Below are positions 6,992-14,834 of a stretch of DNA of 18,231 bases, piece by piece. Numbering within the stretch: position 1 is the stretch's first letter; each line of letters starts with the position of its first letter. Both the position numbers and the translations under genes were made by a program. Below the pieces are notes generated by a model. That model had not been told where the DNA came from. It did not search any database and saw nothing but the letters and a program-made list of their open reading frames with translations. Origin of the DNA: Actinomycetota bacterium (GTDB lineage: Bacteria > Actinomycetota > Actinomycetes > S36-B12); contig DMPC01000176.1 in the NCBI GenBank assembly GCA_003456155.1, positions 1 to 18,231 on the forward strand, in the 5' to 3' direction.

Positions 6992-8473
6992 TCAGAGAAC
7001 TGATCCCCGGATCGGGCGACCAGGGCGGGCTTGGGTGTCGAGCACGCCGTCGGTGACCACGGGGGTGCCGGCGACGAACACATGACGCATGCCCTGAGAC
7101 GTCCGGGTGGGTGCGTCATAGGTGGCGTGATCGCTGACCGTCTCGGGGTCGAACGCGACGAGGTCGGCGTCGGCGCCTACCTGGACCCGGCCCTTGCGCG
7201 CCATGCCTGGGGCGATGCCTTCAAGGATCTCCGCAGGAACCAACGTGCAGCGGCGTACTGCCTCGGGCAGGTCGAGCACGCGCAGTTCGCGTACGTACCA
7301 GCGCAGCACCCGGCTGAAGGTCCCGGCCGTGCGGGGGTGAGTGAGGACGTCCGTGGCGATCGGCCACGTCGCACTCGCGCCGGTTCCGCCGTTCGGCACG
7401 ACCAGAGGCATGGCGTCGGATGCGACGGCGGTGTCGGGCCACAGCAGTGCCCGGGTGAGGAAGCCGAGGTCATCGGGGTCGTTCTCGTGCAGGAAGTCGA
7501 TGACCGCGAGGCCGCCTGGGTCTTGCGCGCGCAGCTCCGCGAGCCGCTCGACGGTCGCCACGCGCTCGCCTGTCGGCAGGTACCGGATGTCGTCGGGCGA
7601 GATTCCCTCGTTGACGAGGTTCTCCGGCGCCAGGAAGCCCGCACCGATCCCGGTGCACCCCGCTCCGTAGGGGTAGGCCTCGGTGGAGATGCGCAGCCCC
7701 TGATCCCGGCCGCGCTGCAGCAGGGCATGGACCCGGTCGACATGACGCGTTGACGTGCTGTTGATGTGGCACAGGTGCATGTGCGCACCGGTGGCGAGCG
7801 CGGCGGTGACGACCTCCGCGGCGCCGAACAGGCCGCTGTCCGGCCGGGACAGCTCACGGACGTGCGTGAACGTGGCCGATCGCTCATCGGCAGCGAGGTG
7901 AGCCACATCCAGGTACTCGACGCCGGACGCCTCCTGGCAGTAGCCGAGCAGGACTCCGATGCCGAGAGCCCCGTCGTCGAGCCCCCGTCGGAGTGAGCCG
8001 AACATCGCTGACGATTCCCAGTCCGACAGCTCGCGGTGCCAGCCGGGTGCACCGATGTTCCTCAGGAAGGATTCGGTTCCGTCGCTGACGTCGAGGCCAC
8101 AGGCTGCCATGCGGGCCAGCGCCCACGAGGCCGAGAAGCCGTAGTGGTTGGGACTTCCGTCTGCGGCCATGGATGAATAGGCACGTCCGACGTCGAACTC
8201 GCCGCCCTCGAGCTCCAGGGCCGTCGTGACGCCGTCGCATACCTGAAGGGCCCGGGAGGGGTAGTCGCGGCAGTGGCTGTGCAGGTCGATGAACCCGGGA
8301 GCGAGGACCAGTCCCGTCAGGTCCACCTCGCGATCACTCTGAAGTTCTGTGGAGCCACCCACTGCCACGACAGAGATCGTTGTGCCGTCGATCGCGACGT
8401 CGCACACTGCGTCAAGTCCGGTCTCCGGGTCGAGCGTGCGGGCTCCACGGAGGACAAGGGAGTGGTGGGTCAT
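6992..8473 (-). CDS. Amidohydrolase, N-acyl-D-amino-acid / N-acyl-D-glutamate deacylase-like
   Basis: The protein is 493 aa. It has the composite fold order of the D-aminoacylase branch of metal-dependent amidohydrolases: an N-terminal beta-strand domain, a barrel, then a return to GRVQVGADADLVAFDP near 428-442. The metal motif is APGFIDLHSHCRD (His near 65 and 67). Next come DGVTTALELEGG (Glu near 87-89), THVREL (His near 204), HMHLCHINST (His near 231-236), STEAYPYG, and VASDAMP with the probable catalytic Asp near 353. The LELEGG strand resembles the N-acyl-D-glutamate deacylase subgroup rather than enzymes with a Cys at this site. The reaction would be hydrolysis of an N-acyl bond in the cytoplasm. 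It follows the regulator gene by 12 nt and precedes the D-2-hydroxyacid dehydrogenase gene by 32 nt. The true substrate is not readable from sequence; dihydroorotase- or hydantoinase-like activity is less likely. Confidence 0.85.
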   Translation of the reverse strand: MTHHSLVLRGARTLDPETGLDAVCDVAIDGTTISVVAVGGSTELQSDREVDLTGLVLAPGFIDLHSHCRDYPSRALQVCDGVTTALELEGGEFDVGRAYSSMAADGSPNHYGFSASWALARMAACGLDVSDGTESFLRNIGAPGWHRELSDWESSAMFGSLRRGLDDGALGIGVLLGYCQEASGVEYLDVAHLAADERSATFTHVRELSRPDSGLFGAAEVVTAALATGAHMHLCHINSTSTRHVDRVHALLQRGRDQGLRISTEAYPYGAGCTGIGAGFLAPENLVNEGISPDDIRYLPTGERVATVERLAELRAQDPGGLAVIDFLHENDPDDLGFLTRALLWPDTAVASDAMPLVVPNGGTGASATWPIATDVLTHPRTAGTFSRVLRWYVRELRVLDLPEAVRRCTLVPAEILEGIAPGMARKGRVQVGADADLVAFDPETVSDHATYDAPTRTSQGMRHVFVAGTPVVTDGVLDTQARPGRPIRGSVL

Positions 8474-8485
8474 GCCGTCATCTCG

Positions 8486-9343
8486 TCAGGATGACCGTCT
8501 GCGTCTGGGTGAGCGGCGTCCGGGAATCGCTTCGGTCATGACCATGACGATTCCCACCAGCGCCAGATCGACGATCTGGCGACCCTCGGAGTCCGCACGC
8601 CGTACCAACTCCGGATGGGAGCGTTCCCGCAGGTTGGTGCCTACACCCACGGCCTCGATCAGCCAGACGATGTCGGGGATGGTCAGTTCCGGGCGCATTC
8701 GGCGTCCGCCGTACTCGAGCGCTTCTTCGATCATCCCGCCGAGAACACGTACGAACTCCGCATTCGCCCTCTTCTCCGCCCGCCTGATGCGTGCCGGCGA
8801 CACGAAAGCTGACAGGCCCGCGGCAAGGGTGAGCTCGACCTTCTCGCGCGCCGGCGTCGGGGCGTCCCCCAGAGCACAGAGCACATCCTCCAGCGGGAGT
8901 CCCGCGGCCATTGCCGCATTCATGGACTCGCGCACTCGCGCCTCCCAGGGTACGGAGACCTTGCGCATGATTCGGTCGTACAACTCGTCCTGGAAGTCCG
9001 TCTGGCTCTCCCAGATCTGGTACGCCGCGCCTGTGGTCATCCTCGACTCGTCGGAGTGACGCTCGTTGATGCTGCGGAGCACGTCGGTGATCCGCAGGGC
9101 GGCGAGGGGGTTCAAGGTGTCGGATCCCTGAGCCAGGCGTTCGACGAGCAGGTCCTCGGCCTCCTGCAGGAGGAGCTCACGTGTCTCCTCCTTCGGCCTG
9201 CGCCTGCGCACGACCGGGGCGGAGCCCGGGGGCTTCTTCTTCCCGCCGCGTGAGCCGGTCCTGTCGTTCGTCACGCGCGCCAGCCTAGCCACGCCGCCGC
9301 TGCTCGGACGGTTGTCAAGGCGCGATGCGCGAGCAGCCGTCAT
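8486..9343 (-). CDS. TetR-like transcriptional regulator inside the operon
   Basis: The protein is 285 aa from the ATG at 9343. I chose this start because the ATG overlaps the TGA of the upstream ATPase (ATGA) and has GGAG about 8 nt before it. A GTG at 9274 would give a shorter protein starting at VTNDRTG. The first 50 residues are basic and low in order (GGKKKPPGS, then VRRRRPKEE). Then come a TetR-type helix, TRELLLQEAEDLLVERL, and a divergent helix-turn-helix, ITDVLRSINERHSDESRMTTGAAYQIWESQTDFQDELY, split here across residues 85-122. The region TTGAAYQIWESQTDFQDELY corresponds to the TetR signature of recognition helix, Tyr and following helix. The remainder is an all-alpha ligand domain. 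Placed between importer and catabolic genes, it is the likely local sensor and repressor of the unit; that role is inferred. Confidence 0.75.
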   Translation of the reverse strand: MTAARASRLDNRPSSGGVARLARVTNDRTGSRGGKKKPPGSAPVVRRRRPKEETRELLLQEAEDLLVERLAQGSDTLNPLAALRITDVLRSINERHSDESRMTTGAAYQIWESQTDFQDELYDRIMRKVSVPWEARVRESMNAAMAAGLPLEDVLCALGDAPTPAREKVELTLAAGLSAFVSPARIRRAEKRANAEFVRVLGGMIEEALEYGGRRMRPELTIPDIVWLIEAVGVGTNLRERSHPELVRRADSEGRQIVDLALVGIVMVMTEAIPGRRSPRRRRSS

Positions 9344-10128
9344 CTCGTCGCTCCGGCACTGGGAACCCACCCGGGACGCGGCACGCTCTCCCGCAGCAGC
9401 TGGGTGTAGGGGTGCTGTGGGTCATCGAGGACTGTTCCCGTCTCGCCCCTCTCGACGATCGCACCGTTCCTCATGACGATGACGTCGTCGGTCACGTGGC
9501 GGACCACGGCGAGGTCGTGGCTCACCAGGATGTACGCGACGCCGGTCCGCTCCCGGATGTCGGCGAGCAGGTTCAGGATCTGGGCCTGGATCGACACGTC
9601 GAGCGCCGCCACGGACTCGTCGAGGATCACGCATCGTGGTTCGGTGGCGAGGGCACGCGCGATCGCGACGCGCTGGCGCTGGCCCCCTGACAGGGCTGAC
9701 GGCCTGGAGCCGAGGACGCGCTCGGGCATGCCGACCAGGTCGACGAGCTCGCGTGCCCGCGCCTCAGTCCGGTCCCGCCCGAGTCCTGCTACGACAAGCA
9801 CCTCACGGAGCGCGTCGCCGACGCTCTGGCGGGGGTCGAGGGAGGAGTAGGGGTCCTGGAAGACGATCTGCAGGGAACGGGCCCGGCGCGAGCGCTCCCG
9901 CCAGCCCCTGGCCGGGACGGAGCAGTCCGTGCCCGCGATCTCGATTCGTCCTGCGGTCGGCCGTTCCAGACCGACCAGCATCTTGGCCACGGTGGTCTTC
10001 CCGGAGCCGGACTCACCGACGATCCCCAGGCTGCCGCCCGGGGCCACCTCGAACGAGACGTCATCGACGGCGACGAGATCGTCGTACTCCTTGCGCAGGT
10101 TGCGCGCCACGATCAGCGGCTCGGTCAT
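9340..10128 (-). CDS. Oligopeptide/dipeptide-type ABC transporter ATPase, second subunit (DppF/OppF-like)
   Basis: This is the ATPase partner of the peptide-type importer, 262 aa from the ATG at 10128, which overlaps the stop of the preceding ATPase (ATGA). A GTG at 10140 is possible but lies inside the upstream gene. Walker A is GESGSGKT near 38-45, the Q-loop is FQDPYSSLDP near 90-99 and the signature is LSGGQRQRVAIARAL near 146-160. Walker B is CVILDE near 166-171 and the switch His is in SHDL near 204. The D-loop region reads DESVAALDVSIQ where most relatives have DEPVSALDVSIQ. The protein stops soon after HPYTQLL and lacks the Cys-rich C-terminal extension seen in the first ATPase. It should pair with that subunit on the cytoplasmic face. 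Confidence 0.94.
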   Translation of the reverse strand: MTEPLIVARNLRKEYDDLVAVDDVSFEVAPGGSLGIVGESGSGKTTVAKMLVGLERPTAGRIEIAGTDCSVPARGWRERSRRARSLQIVFQDPYSSLDPRQSVGDALREVLVVAGLGRDRTEARARELVDLVGMPERVLGSRPSALSGGQRQRVAIARALATEPRCVILDESVAALDVSIQAQILNLLADIRERTGVAYILVSHDLAVVRHVTDDVIVMRNGAIVERGETGTVLDDPQHPYTQLLRESVPRPGWVPSAGATR

Positions 10129-11099
10129 GAGACCTCCCACAGCTGATCGTGGACCCGGTGGCAGCGGACCTCCCCGTCATCAACGACCACGACCGGCGGA
10201 TCGTCAGTGCGGCAGATGTCGAGGGCGAACGGGCACCGGGCGGCGAACGCGCAGCCCGTGACGTCCTCAAGTCCGGACAGGGGCTGTCCGGGAATGGCAC
10301 GCAACCGGGACTCCCGACCATCCAGTCGGGGCCGGGCATCGAGGAGTGCGCGGGTGTACGGGTGACGCGACCGCTCATGCAGCTCGGACGCGGGCACCTT
10401 CTCGACGATGCGCCCGGCGTACATCACGAGGATGGTGTCGCAGACGGCGGCCGCGAGCTCCAGGTCGTGCGTCACGAACACCATGGCCATGCCGCGCTCT
10501 CGTCGCAGACGATCTATCAGCGCCATCACTGCCGACTGCGTCGTGACATCGAGCGCCGTGGTTGGCTCGTCAGCGAGCAGCAACTGCGGTTCGTACAGCA
10601 GAGTCGACGCGATCATCACCCGCTGGAGGAGCCCGCCGGACAGCTCGGAAGGAAAGGCGTCCAGCCGACGCTCGGGATCATTGATCCCCACCTCGCGCAG
10701 CACCTCGATCGCCTTCTCGCGGGCGCGCGACCTGCTCCAGCCGAGGTTGGTCACGGCGTTCTCGATCAGGAAGTTGCCTACCTTGCGGACCGGATTGATG
10801 GCGGCTCGGGGGTCCTGGAAGATCATCGCCACCTGGGACGAGCGGTAGCGCCGCAGCCGGTCGGAGGACATGCCCGTCACCTGCTCGCCCTCGAAGGACA
10901 CAGTCCCGGACGTGGTCGCTCCCGGCGGGAGAAGGGCTGCGACGGTGCGCACCGTCATGCTCTTGCCCGACCCGGACTCCCCCACGATCCCCATCGCCGA
11001 CCCCGCTTCGACCGTGAGATCGACTCCGTGCAGGATCCGGCCGTTCCCGCTGTCCACGGGAACGTCGAGGGTCAGGCCCTCGACCTCGAGCAGGCTCAT
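10125..11099 (-). CDS. Oligopeptide/dipeptide-type ABC transporter ATPase, first subunit (DppD/OppD-like)
   Basis: The protein is 324 aa from MSLLEVEGL at 11099, where ATG overlaps the permease stop (ATGA). The open frame continues upstream to 11975, but that extra stretch is the permease gene read out of frame. Walker A is GESGSGKS near 40-47, the Q-loop FQDPRAAINP near 94-103, the signature LSGGLLQRVMIAS near 153-165 and Walker B LLLADEPTTALD near 173-184. The C-terminal oligopeptide-transporter extension is present, with CAFAARCPFALDICRTDDPP and a later CH; the four Cys may hold an Fe-S cluster, as reported for related dipeptide importers. LSGGLLQ differs slightly from the usual LSGGM(R/L)QR. 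The protein would drive uptake together with the next ATPase. Confidence 0.94.
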   Translation of the reverse strand: MSLLEVEGLTLDVPVDSGNGRILHGVDLTVEAGSAMGIVGESGSGKSMTVRTVAALLPPGATTSGTVSFEGEQVTGMSSDRLRRYRSSQVAMIFQDPRAAINPVRKVGNFLIENAVTNLGWSRSRAREKAIEVLREVGINDPERRLDAFPSELSGGLLQRVMIASTLLYEPQLLLADEPTTALDVTTQSAVMALIDRLRRERGMAMVFVTHDLELAAAVCDTILVMYAGRIVEKVPASELHERSRHPYTRALLDARPRLDGRESRLRAIPGQPLSGLEDVTGCAFAARCPFALDICRTDDPPVVVVDDGEVRCHRVHDQLWEVS

Positions 11100-11953
11100 T
11101 CGACACCCCACATCCGTGCCAGCCGATCGCCGAGGACACCGAAGGCGACGGCGGCCAGCACGAGGCAGGTGCCGGCCGCGAGGGTCTGCATCGGGTACCC
11201 CTGAAGCAGCGCGGGTGCGCCAGCGGCGACCATCACTCCCCAGTCGGCCGTCGGCGGCTGCACGCCGAGCCCGAGGAAGGACAGCCCACCCAGGTCGAGG
11301 GTCGCGTACCCGAACATCACGATCGCCTGGGCGATGATGAACGGCATCAGGTTGGGCAGGACGTGCCGCACGACGATTCGGAAGTCGCTGTACCCCATGA
11401 CCCTGAACGCCTTGACGTACTCCATTCCGGTCTCGCGCAGCGCGGTGGCCCGGAGCAGACGCCCGAGCGCCGGGGTGTACGCGAGCGTCAGCGCGATGAC
11501 AGCGACGGCCATGCCGGCGCCGAACAGGGTCGCCAACAGAATGGCCAGCAGGATGCCCGGGAACGCGAAGGCGATGTCGAACCCCGCCGAGAGCGTGGCG
11601 TCGGTCCATCCCCGGCGCCAGGCAGCAATGAGCGCCAACGTCGTGCCGGCGACCGTGGAGAGGGCCACGAGGGCCAGCGGGCCGACGAAACTGCTGCGCG
11701 CGCCCACCAGCAGGCGCGAGAGCAGGTCCCGGCCGAGTTCGTCGAAACCGAGGGGGTGGCCAGGGATCGGGCCGACGTTGGAGTAGGCGATATCGATGGC
11801 GTTCGGGTCGTACGGCGCGAGCGCCTCCCCGAACGCCGCCACGAACATGAACACGACGATCACGGCGAGTGCGAGCCAGCCGATGACGCCCAGATGCGAC
11901 AGGCGACTGCGACGGCGGGTCCGGACGATGGTGGCCACCTGTGCGACAGACAT
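11096..11953 (-). CDS. Oligopeptide/dipeptide-type ABC transporter permease (DppC/OppC-like)
   Basis: The protein is 285 aa. A basic cytoplasmic N-terminus (RTRRRSR) leads into a first membrane span, VIGWLALAVIVVFMFVAAF. The family loop with HPLGFDELGRDLLSRLLVGAR follows, then about five further spans. The ATPase-contact (EAA) loop is YVKAFRVMGYSDFRIVVRH, followed by LPNLMPFIIAQ, and SFLGLGVQPPTADWG lies further on; these are typical of the DppC/OppC side of the pore. Its ATG overlaps the stop of the other permease by one base (TGATG), and its stop overlaps the first ATPase start. Together with the DppB-like protein it forms the membrane channel. Confidence 0.94.
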   Translation of the reverse strand: MSVAQVATIVRTRRRSRLSHLGVIGWLALAVIVVFMFVAAFGEALAPYDPNAIDIAYSNVGPIPGHPLGFDELGRDLLSRLLVGARSSFVGPLALVALSTVAGTTLALIAAWRRGWTDATLSAGFDIAFAFPGILLAILLATLFGAGMAVAVIALTLAYTPALGRLLRATALRETGMEYVKAFRVMGYSDFRIVVRHVLPNLMPFIIAQAIVMFGYATLDLGGLSFLGLGVQPPTADWGVMVAAGAPALLQGYPMQTLAAGTCLVLAAVAFGVLGDRLARMWGVE

Positions 11954-12897
11954 CAGGCTTCCTCCGATCGCACACGCGGGTCGAGGTACCAGTAGAGGAT
12001 GTCGACGAGGATGTTGAGCAACACGAACGCCACCACGAGGATCAGCGTCACGGCCTGCACGACTGCAAGGTCCTGCTGACGGGCTGCCGTGACGAGGAGC
12101 TTGCCGAGGCCTTCGATGGCGAAGGCCTGCTCCACGAAGGCCGTACCGACGATGAGCCCGGCGAGGAGCAGTCCAGCGATGCTCAGGATGGGCAGGAGCC
12201 CATTGCGCAGCACGTGCCGGCTGGTCACGAGACGACGGGGAATGCCGCGCACCGTCGCCGTCGCGACGTGGTCACGGCCGAGTTCCGTGCGTACGGAGGC
12301 GCGCGTCGTCCGTGCGACGAAGGCGCCAGCACCGAGCGCCAGCGCCACGGAAGGAAGCACCAGATGACGCGCGGTGTCGATCGGTGTTCCATCGCCTATG
12401 CCGATCGCAGGAAACCAGCCCAGCTGGAGCGCGAAGACGTTAATCAGCACGAAGGAGGAGACGAAGGCCGGTATGGCGGACAGGAGGGTGGCAGTGGCCA
12501 TGGTCGCCGTGTCGATGACGCCGCCGCGGAGGGCGGCGACGATGCCGAGGGACAGACCGAAGACCATGATCATGATGAATGCGCTGCCCACCAGCAGAAG
12601 AGTGGTCGGCACCCGCGGCCCCATGAGCAGTGAGACGTCGGCATTGAACGCGACCGACTGCCCGAGGTCCCCCTGGAACACCCCACCCAGCCACGAGAAG
12701 TAGCGAGTGAGGAACGGGTCGTCGAGGTGGTACTGGGCGCGCAGGGCCTCCAGGCGCTCAGGCGTCGTGGGCTTGCCTGCTGTCAGGACGTCGATCGGGT
12801 CCCCGGGTGCAAGGTAGAGGGCGATGTGCACCAGGAAGGTGGTTGCCAGGATGGTGACCAGCCCCAGCAGCATCCGGCGCCCGAGGAAGGACTTCAT
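11953..12897 (-). CDS. Oligopeptide/dipeptide-type ABC transporter permease (DppB/OppB-like)
   Basis: The protein is 314 aa from MKSFLGRRM at 12897, the standard DppB start (short basic stretch, then the first span LLGLVTILATTFLVHIALY). A longer frame to 13011 has no family-like sequence and overlaps the upstream gene. Motifs in order are APGDPID, YHLDDPFLTRYFSWLGG, GDLGQSV, VPTTLLLVG, the ATPase-contact loop DHVATATVRGIPRRLVTSRHVLRN, and AFAIEGLGKLL. It ends in LNILVDILYWYLDPRVR, as usual. It follows the binding-protein gene by 40 nt. That gap has a small stem (GCCC and GGGC around GAGAAT) near the start, which could lower permease expression relative to the binding protein. Confidence 0.94.
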   Translation of the reverse strand: MKSFLGRRMLLGLVTILATTFLVHIALYLAPGDPIDVLTAGKPTTPERLEALRAQYHLDDPFLTRYFSWLGGVFQGDLGQSVAFNADVSLLMGPRVPTTLLLVGSAFIMIMVFGLSLGIVAALRGGVIDTATMATATLLSAIPAFVSSFVLINVFALQLGWFPAIGIGDGTPIDTARHLVLPSVALALGAGAFVARTTRASVRTELGRDHVATATVRGIPRRLVTSRHVLRNGLLPILSIAGLLLAGLIVGTAFVEQAFAIEGLGKLLVTAARQQDLAVVQAVTLILVVAFVLLNILVDILYWYLDPRVRSEEA

Positions 12898-12937
12898 GAG
12901 CCCATTCTCGGGCGCCGGACCTGCATGCGTCCTCGCG

Positions 12938-14629
12938 TCACGGCGCCCCGAGCTGGTTGGCCCATGGGCTCCAGATGTGGGCAGGTGACGACACGACCGC
13001 GCCCGTGACATTGCTGGTGAAGAAGAACGCGTTCGGCGACGTCGTCGTGGGAATCCACGCGTAGTCCTGCGTCATGATCGTCTGCGCCTCGATCACGAGC
13101 TTCGCCCGCTCTGCCTCGTCCGTGGTCCCCAGGGCCTGGTTCAGCAGCTCGGCGACCTGTGGATTGTCGTATCCGCCCCAGTTCGCCGCACCCTTCGGCA
13201 GACCCACCTGTGAGTAGATGGACAGCGGGTCGGTGACCAGGGAGAGGTAGTTCGTCTGGAAGATGTCGATGTCCGGCTTCTCCGCACCGCTGAAGAGCGT
13301 GTTCGCGTAGTCGAAGCCGATCTTCTTGATCGACGCATCGAATCCGACGGCGTTGGCGGCCGACTGCAGGACGAGCGCGCCGTTCACGGAGTCGGGCAGC
13401 TCTGAGAAGGCCGCGATCACCAGGCGGGGGTTCGAGACGCCCGACTCTGCCACGAGCTGCTTCGCCGCTTCGAGGTCCTGAGCGGGCGTCGGCAGCTGAT
13501 CCCACGCCGCGCTGTAGGTGTCTACCTCGTAGCCCCAGGAACCCGGCGTGGCGAGTGCCTTGGCCGGGGACCCGGCGCCCGCGGTGTCGTTCTTGATAAT
13601 GCTCGGGTAGTCAAGGGCCTTGGCGAGTGCCTCGCGCAGCTTCGGATCGGCCAGCGGTCCGCCGGAGCCGACGATCGGGACCCACGCCTGGAAGGCGGTG
13701 CCCAGCCCGAACCCGACCGCTCCGTTCGTGGCCTGCTTGAGCGGCGGAATCGCCGACGGGGGCAGCATGAACGCTCCGTCGATGGCACCGGACTTCATGC
13801 CGGCGACAGCCGCGGAGGGGTCGGTGATGAACGTGTAGGTGATCTTCTGGGTCAGCTGCTTGCCCTCGCCCTTGCCCCACCAGGTCGGGTTGACCGAGAT
13901 GACGATGTCCTTGCCGGGGGTCCAGGAGTCGAGCTTGTACGGGCCCGAGCACATGATCTGTCCGCCGGGCTTGGCGAACGTGTCCGTGTTGGCCTCGAAG
14001 AAGGCCTTCGAGACGACGGCGGAGGCGCTCGTCGCGAGGTTGGACCGCACGAGCACGTCGGGCTTGGACAGCGTGATGGTCAGCGTCGAGTCGTCGGTCG
14101 CCGTGACCGAGGAGATCGATGCCAGATCGCCGGCGTACTGGGAGGTGGGGTCGGTGCGCGCGCGGTCGAGTGAGAACGCGGCGTCTGCCGCCGTCACGGG
14201 AGTGCCGTCCCAGAACGTCGCGTCCGAACGCAGCGTCGCCACAAGGGTGGTGTCGTCCTGCTGGACCACCTCCGTCGCGAGACCGGGCTGGATCGTGCCA
14301 TCGGGGGCGATGGTGAGCAGCGACTCGCAGAGGTTGATGCCCACGAAGTTCTGGGAGCCGCTCCAGGTCAGGTTCGGGTCGATGGAGAGTGGCTCGCCGT
14401 CGCCGAGGTTGAAGTTGACGTTCTCCAGGGGGCCCGTCCCCGGCGGCGTCGACACCACCAGGCCGTTCGCGGCACCGGCAGACGCGTCAGTGGACGCCGC
14501 GGACGATCCTGAGGCTGCCGGGGCCGGGTCGGAAGCCGCACCCGACTCGGTGGGCGCCGGGGCGCCAGAACACGCGGCCAGCACGAACCCCGAGGCGAGT
14601 GCGGTGGCAAGGACGATGGGACGCTTCAT
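12938..14629 (-). CDS. Extracellular lipoprotein substrate-binding protein of the peptide-type ABC importer (family 5)
   Basis: The protein is 563 aa from the ATG at 14629, with GGAGGAA just upstream (14634-14640). The signal peptide MKRPIVLATALASGFVLAAC carries a lipobox, with the lipidated Cys at 20. An Ala/Ser/Pro/Thr-rich tether follows (about 21-56). The mature part has the family-5 pattern: LCESLLTIAPDGTIQPGLAT, TFWDGTPVTAADAAFSLDRA, CSGPYKLDSWTPGKDI, then LREALAKALDYPSI. It ends with ERAKLVIEAQTIMTQDYAWIP. These proteins bind oligopeptides, dipeptides, nickel or opine-like compounds, and the ligand cannot be read from sequence. It is the first gene of the nine-gene unit and would sit on the outer face of the membrane. 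Confidence 0.94.
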   Translation of the reverse strand: MKRPIVLATALASGFVLAACSGAPAPTESGAASDPAPAASGSSAASTDASAGAANGLVVSTPPGTGPLENVNFNLGDGEPLSIDPNLTWSGSQNFVGINLCESLLTIAPDGTIQPGLATEVVQQDDTTLVATLRSDATFWDGTPVTAADAAFSLDRARTDPTSQYAGDLASISSVTATDDSTLTITLSKPDVLVRSNLATSASAVVSKAFFEANTDTFAKPGGQIMCSGPYKLDSWTPGKDIVISVNPTWWGKGEGKQLTQKITYTFITDPSAAVAGMKSGAIDGAFMLPPSAIPPLKQATNGAVGFGLGTAFQAWVPIVGSGGPLADPKLREALAKALDYPSIIKNDTAGAGSPAKALATPGSWGYEVDTYSAAWDQLPTPAQDLEAAKQLVAESGVSNPRLVIAAFSELPDSVNGALVLQSAANAVGFDASIKKIGFDYANTLFSGAEKPDIDIFQTNYLSLVTDPLSIYSQVGLPKGAANWGGYDNPQVAELLNQALGTTDEAERAKLVIEAQTIMTQDYAWIPTTTSPNAFFFTSNVTGAVVSSPAHIWSPWANQLGAP

Positions 14630-14699
14630 GCAGTTCCTCCAAGGACGCGTGGGTGGTCCTCCGCGACGCGGCCGGCACCGGGCTGAGCAGTCGGTAGGA

Positions 14700-14729
14700 A
14701 AGTTACGATACAAGCGAGCGCCAGTGCAA
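14700..14729 (-). promoter_or_regulatory. Predicted promoter of the importer-catabolic operon
   Basis: On the minus strand TTGCAC (14724-14729) and TAACTT (14700-14705) are separated by 18 bp, a fair match to a housekeeping promoter. Transcription would start near 14693 and give a leader of about 64 nt before the binding-protein ATG. No other start signal as good is seen between 14630 and 14880 on this strand. Confidence 0.5.
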
Positions 14730-14739
14730 GGACTTCGGT

Positions 14740-14755
14740 CGACGAGTTGTTGATG
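14740..14755. promoter_or_regulatory. Operator-like 16-mer, copy 1
   Basis: CGACGAGTTGTTGATG matches 13 of 16 bases of the near-perfect palindrome at 14806-14821. It lies about 10 bp upstream of the predicted minus-strand -35 box. A TetR-type protein such as the one encoded in the operon is a candidate binder. Confidence 0.4.
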
Positions 14756-14805
14756 CTGGGTCACGAAATGGACACGTCGCCCGTCCCTGCCCCCATGGCC
14801 TGTCC

Positions 14806-14821
14806 CGTCGAGTTGTCGACG
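14806..14821. promoter_or_regulatory. Operator-like perfect inverted repeat, copy 2
   Basis: CGTCGA and TCGACG flank GTTG, giving 6-bp arms with perfect symmetry. It lies 66 bp from copy 1 (start to start), just upstream of the likely plus-strand promoter of the aldehyde dehydrogenase gene. Two copies in one divergent region favour a real regulator site. Confidence 0.45.
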
Positions 14822-14834
14822 AGGTGCAACCTGT

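Noticed and set aside
5709..7085. 458-aa plus-strand open frame
   Set aside because: It is antisense to the FAD-linked oxidase and has low-complexity composition; no motif or ribosome site supports it.
11100..11975. Upstream extension of the first ATPase frame
   Set aside because: The stretch is the permease gene read in another frame; the ATP-binding protein begins at MSLLEVEGL with an ATGA overlap.
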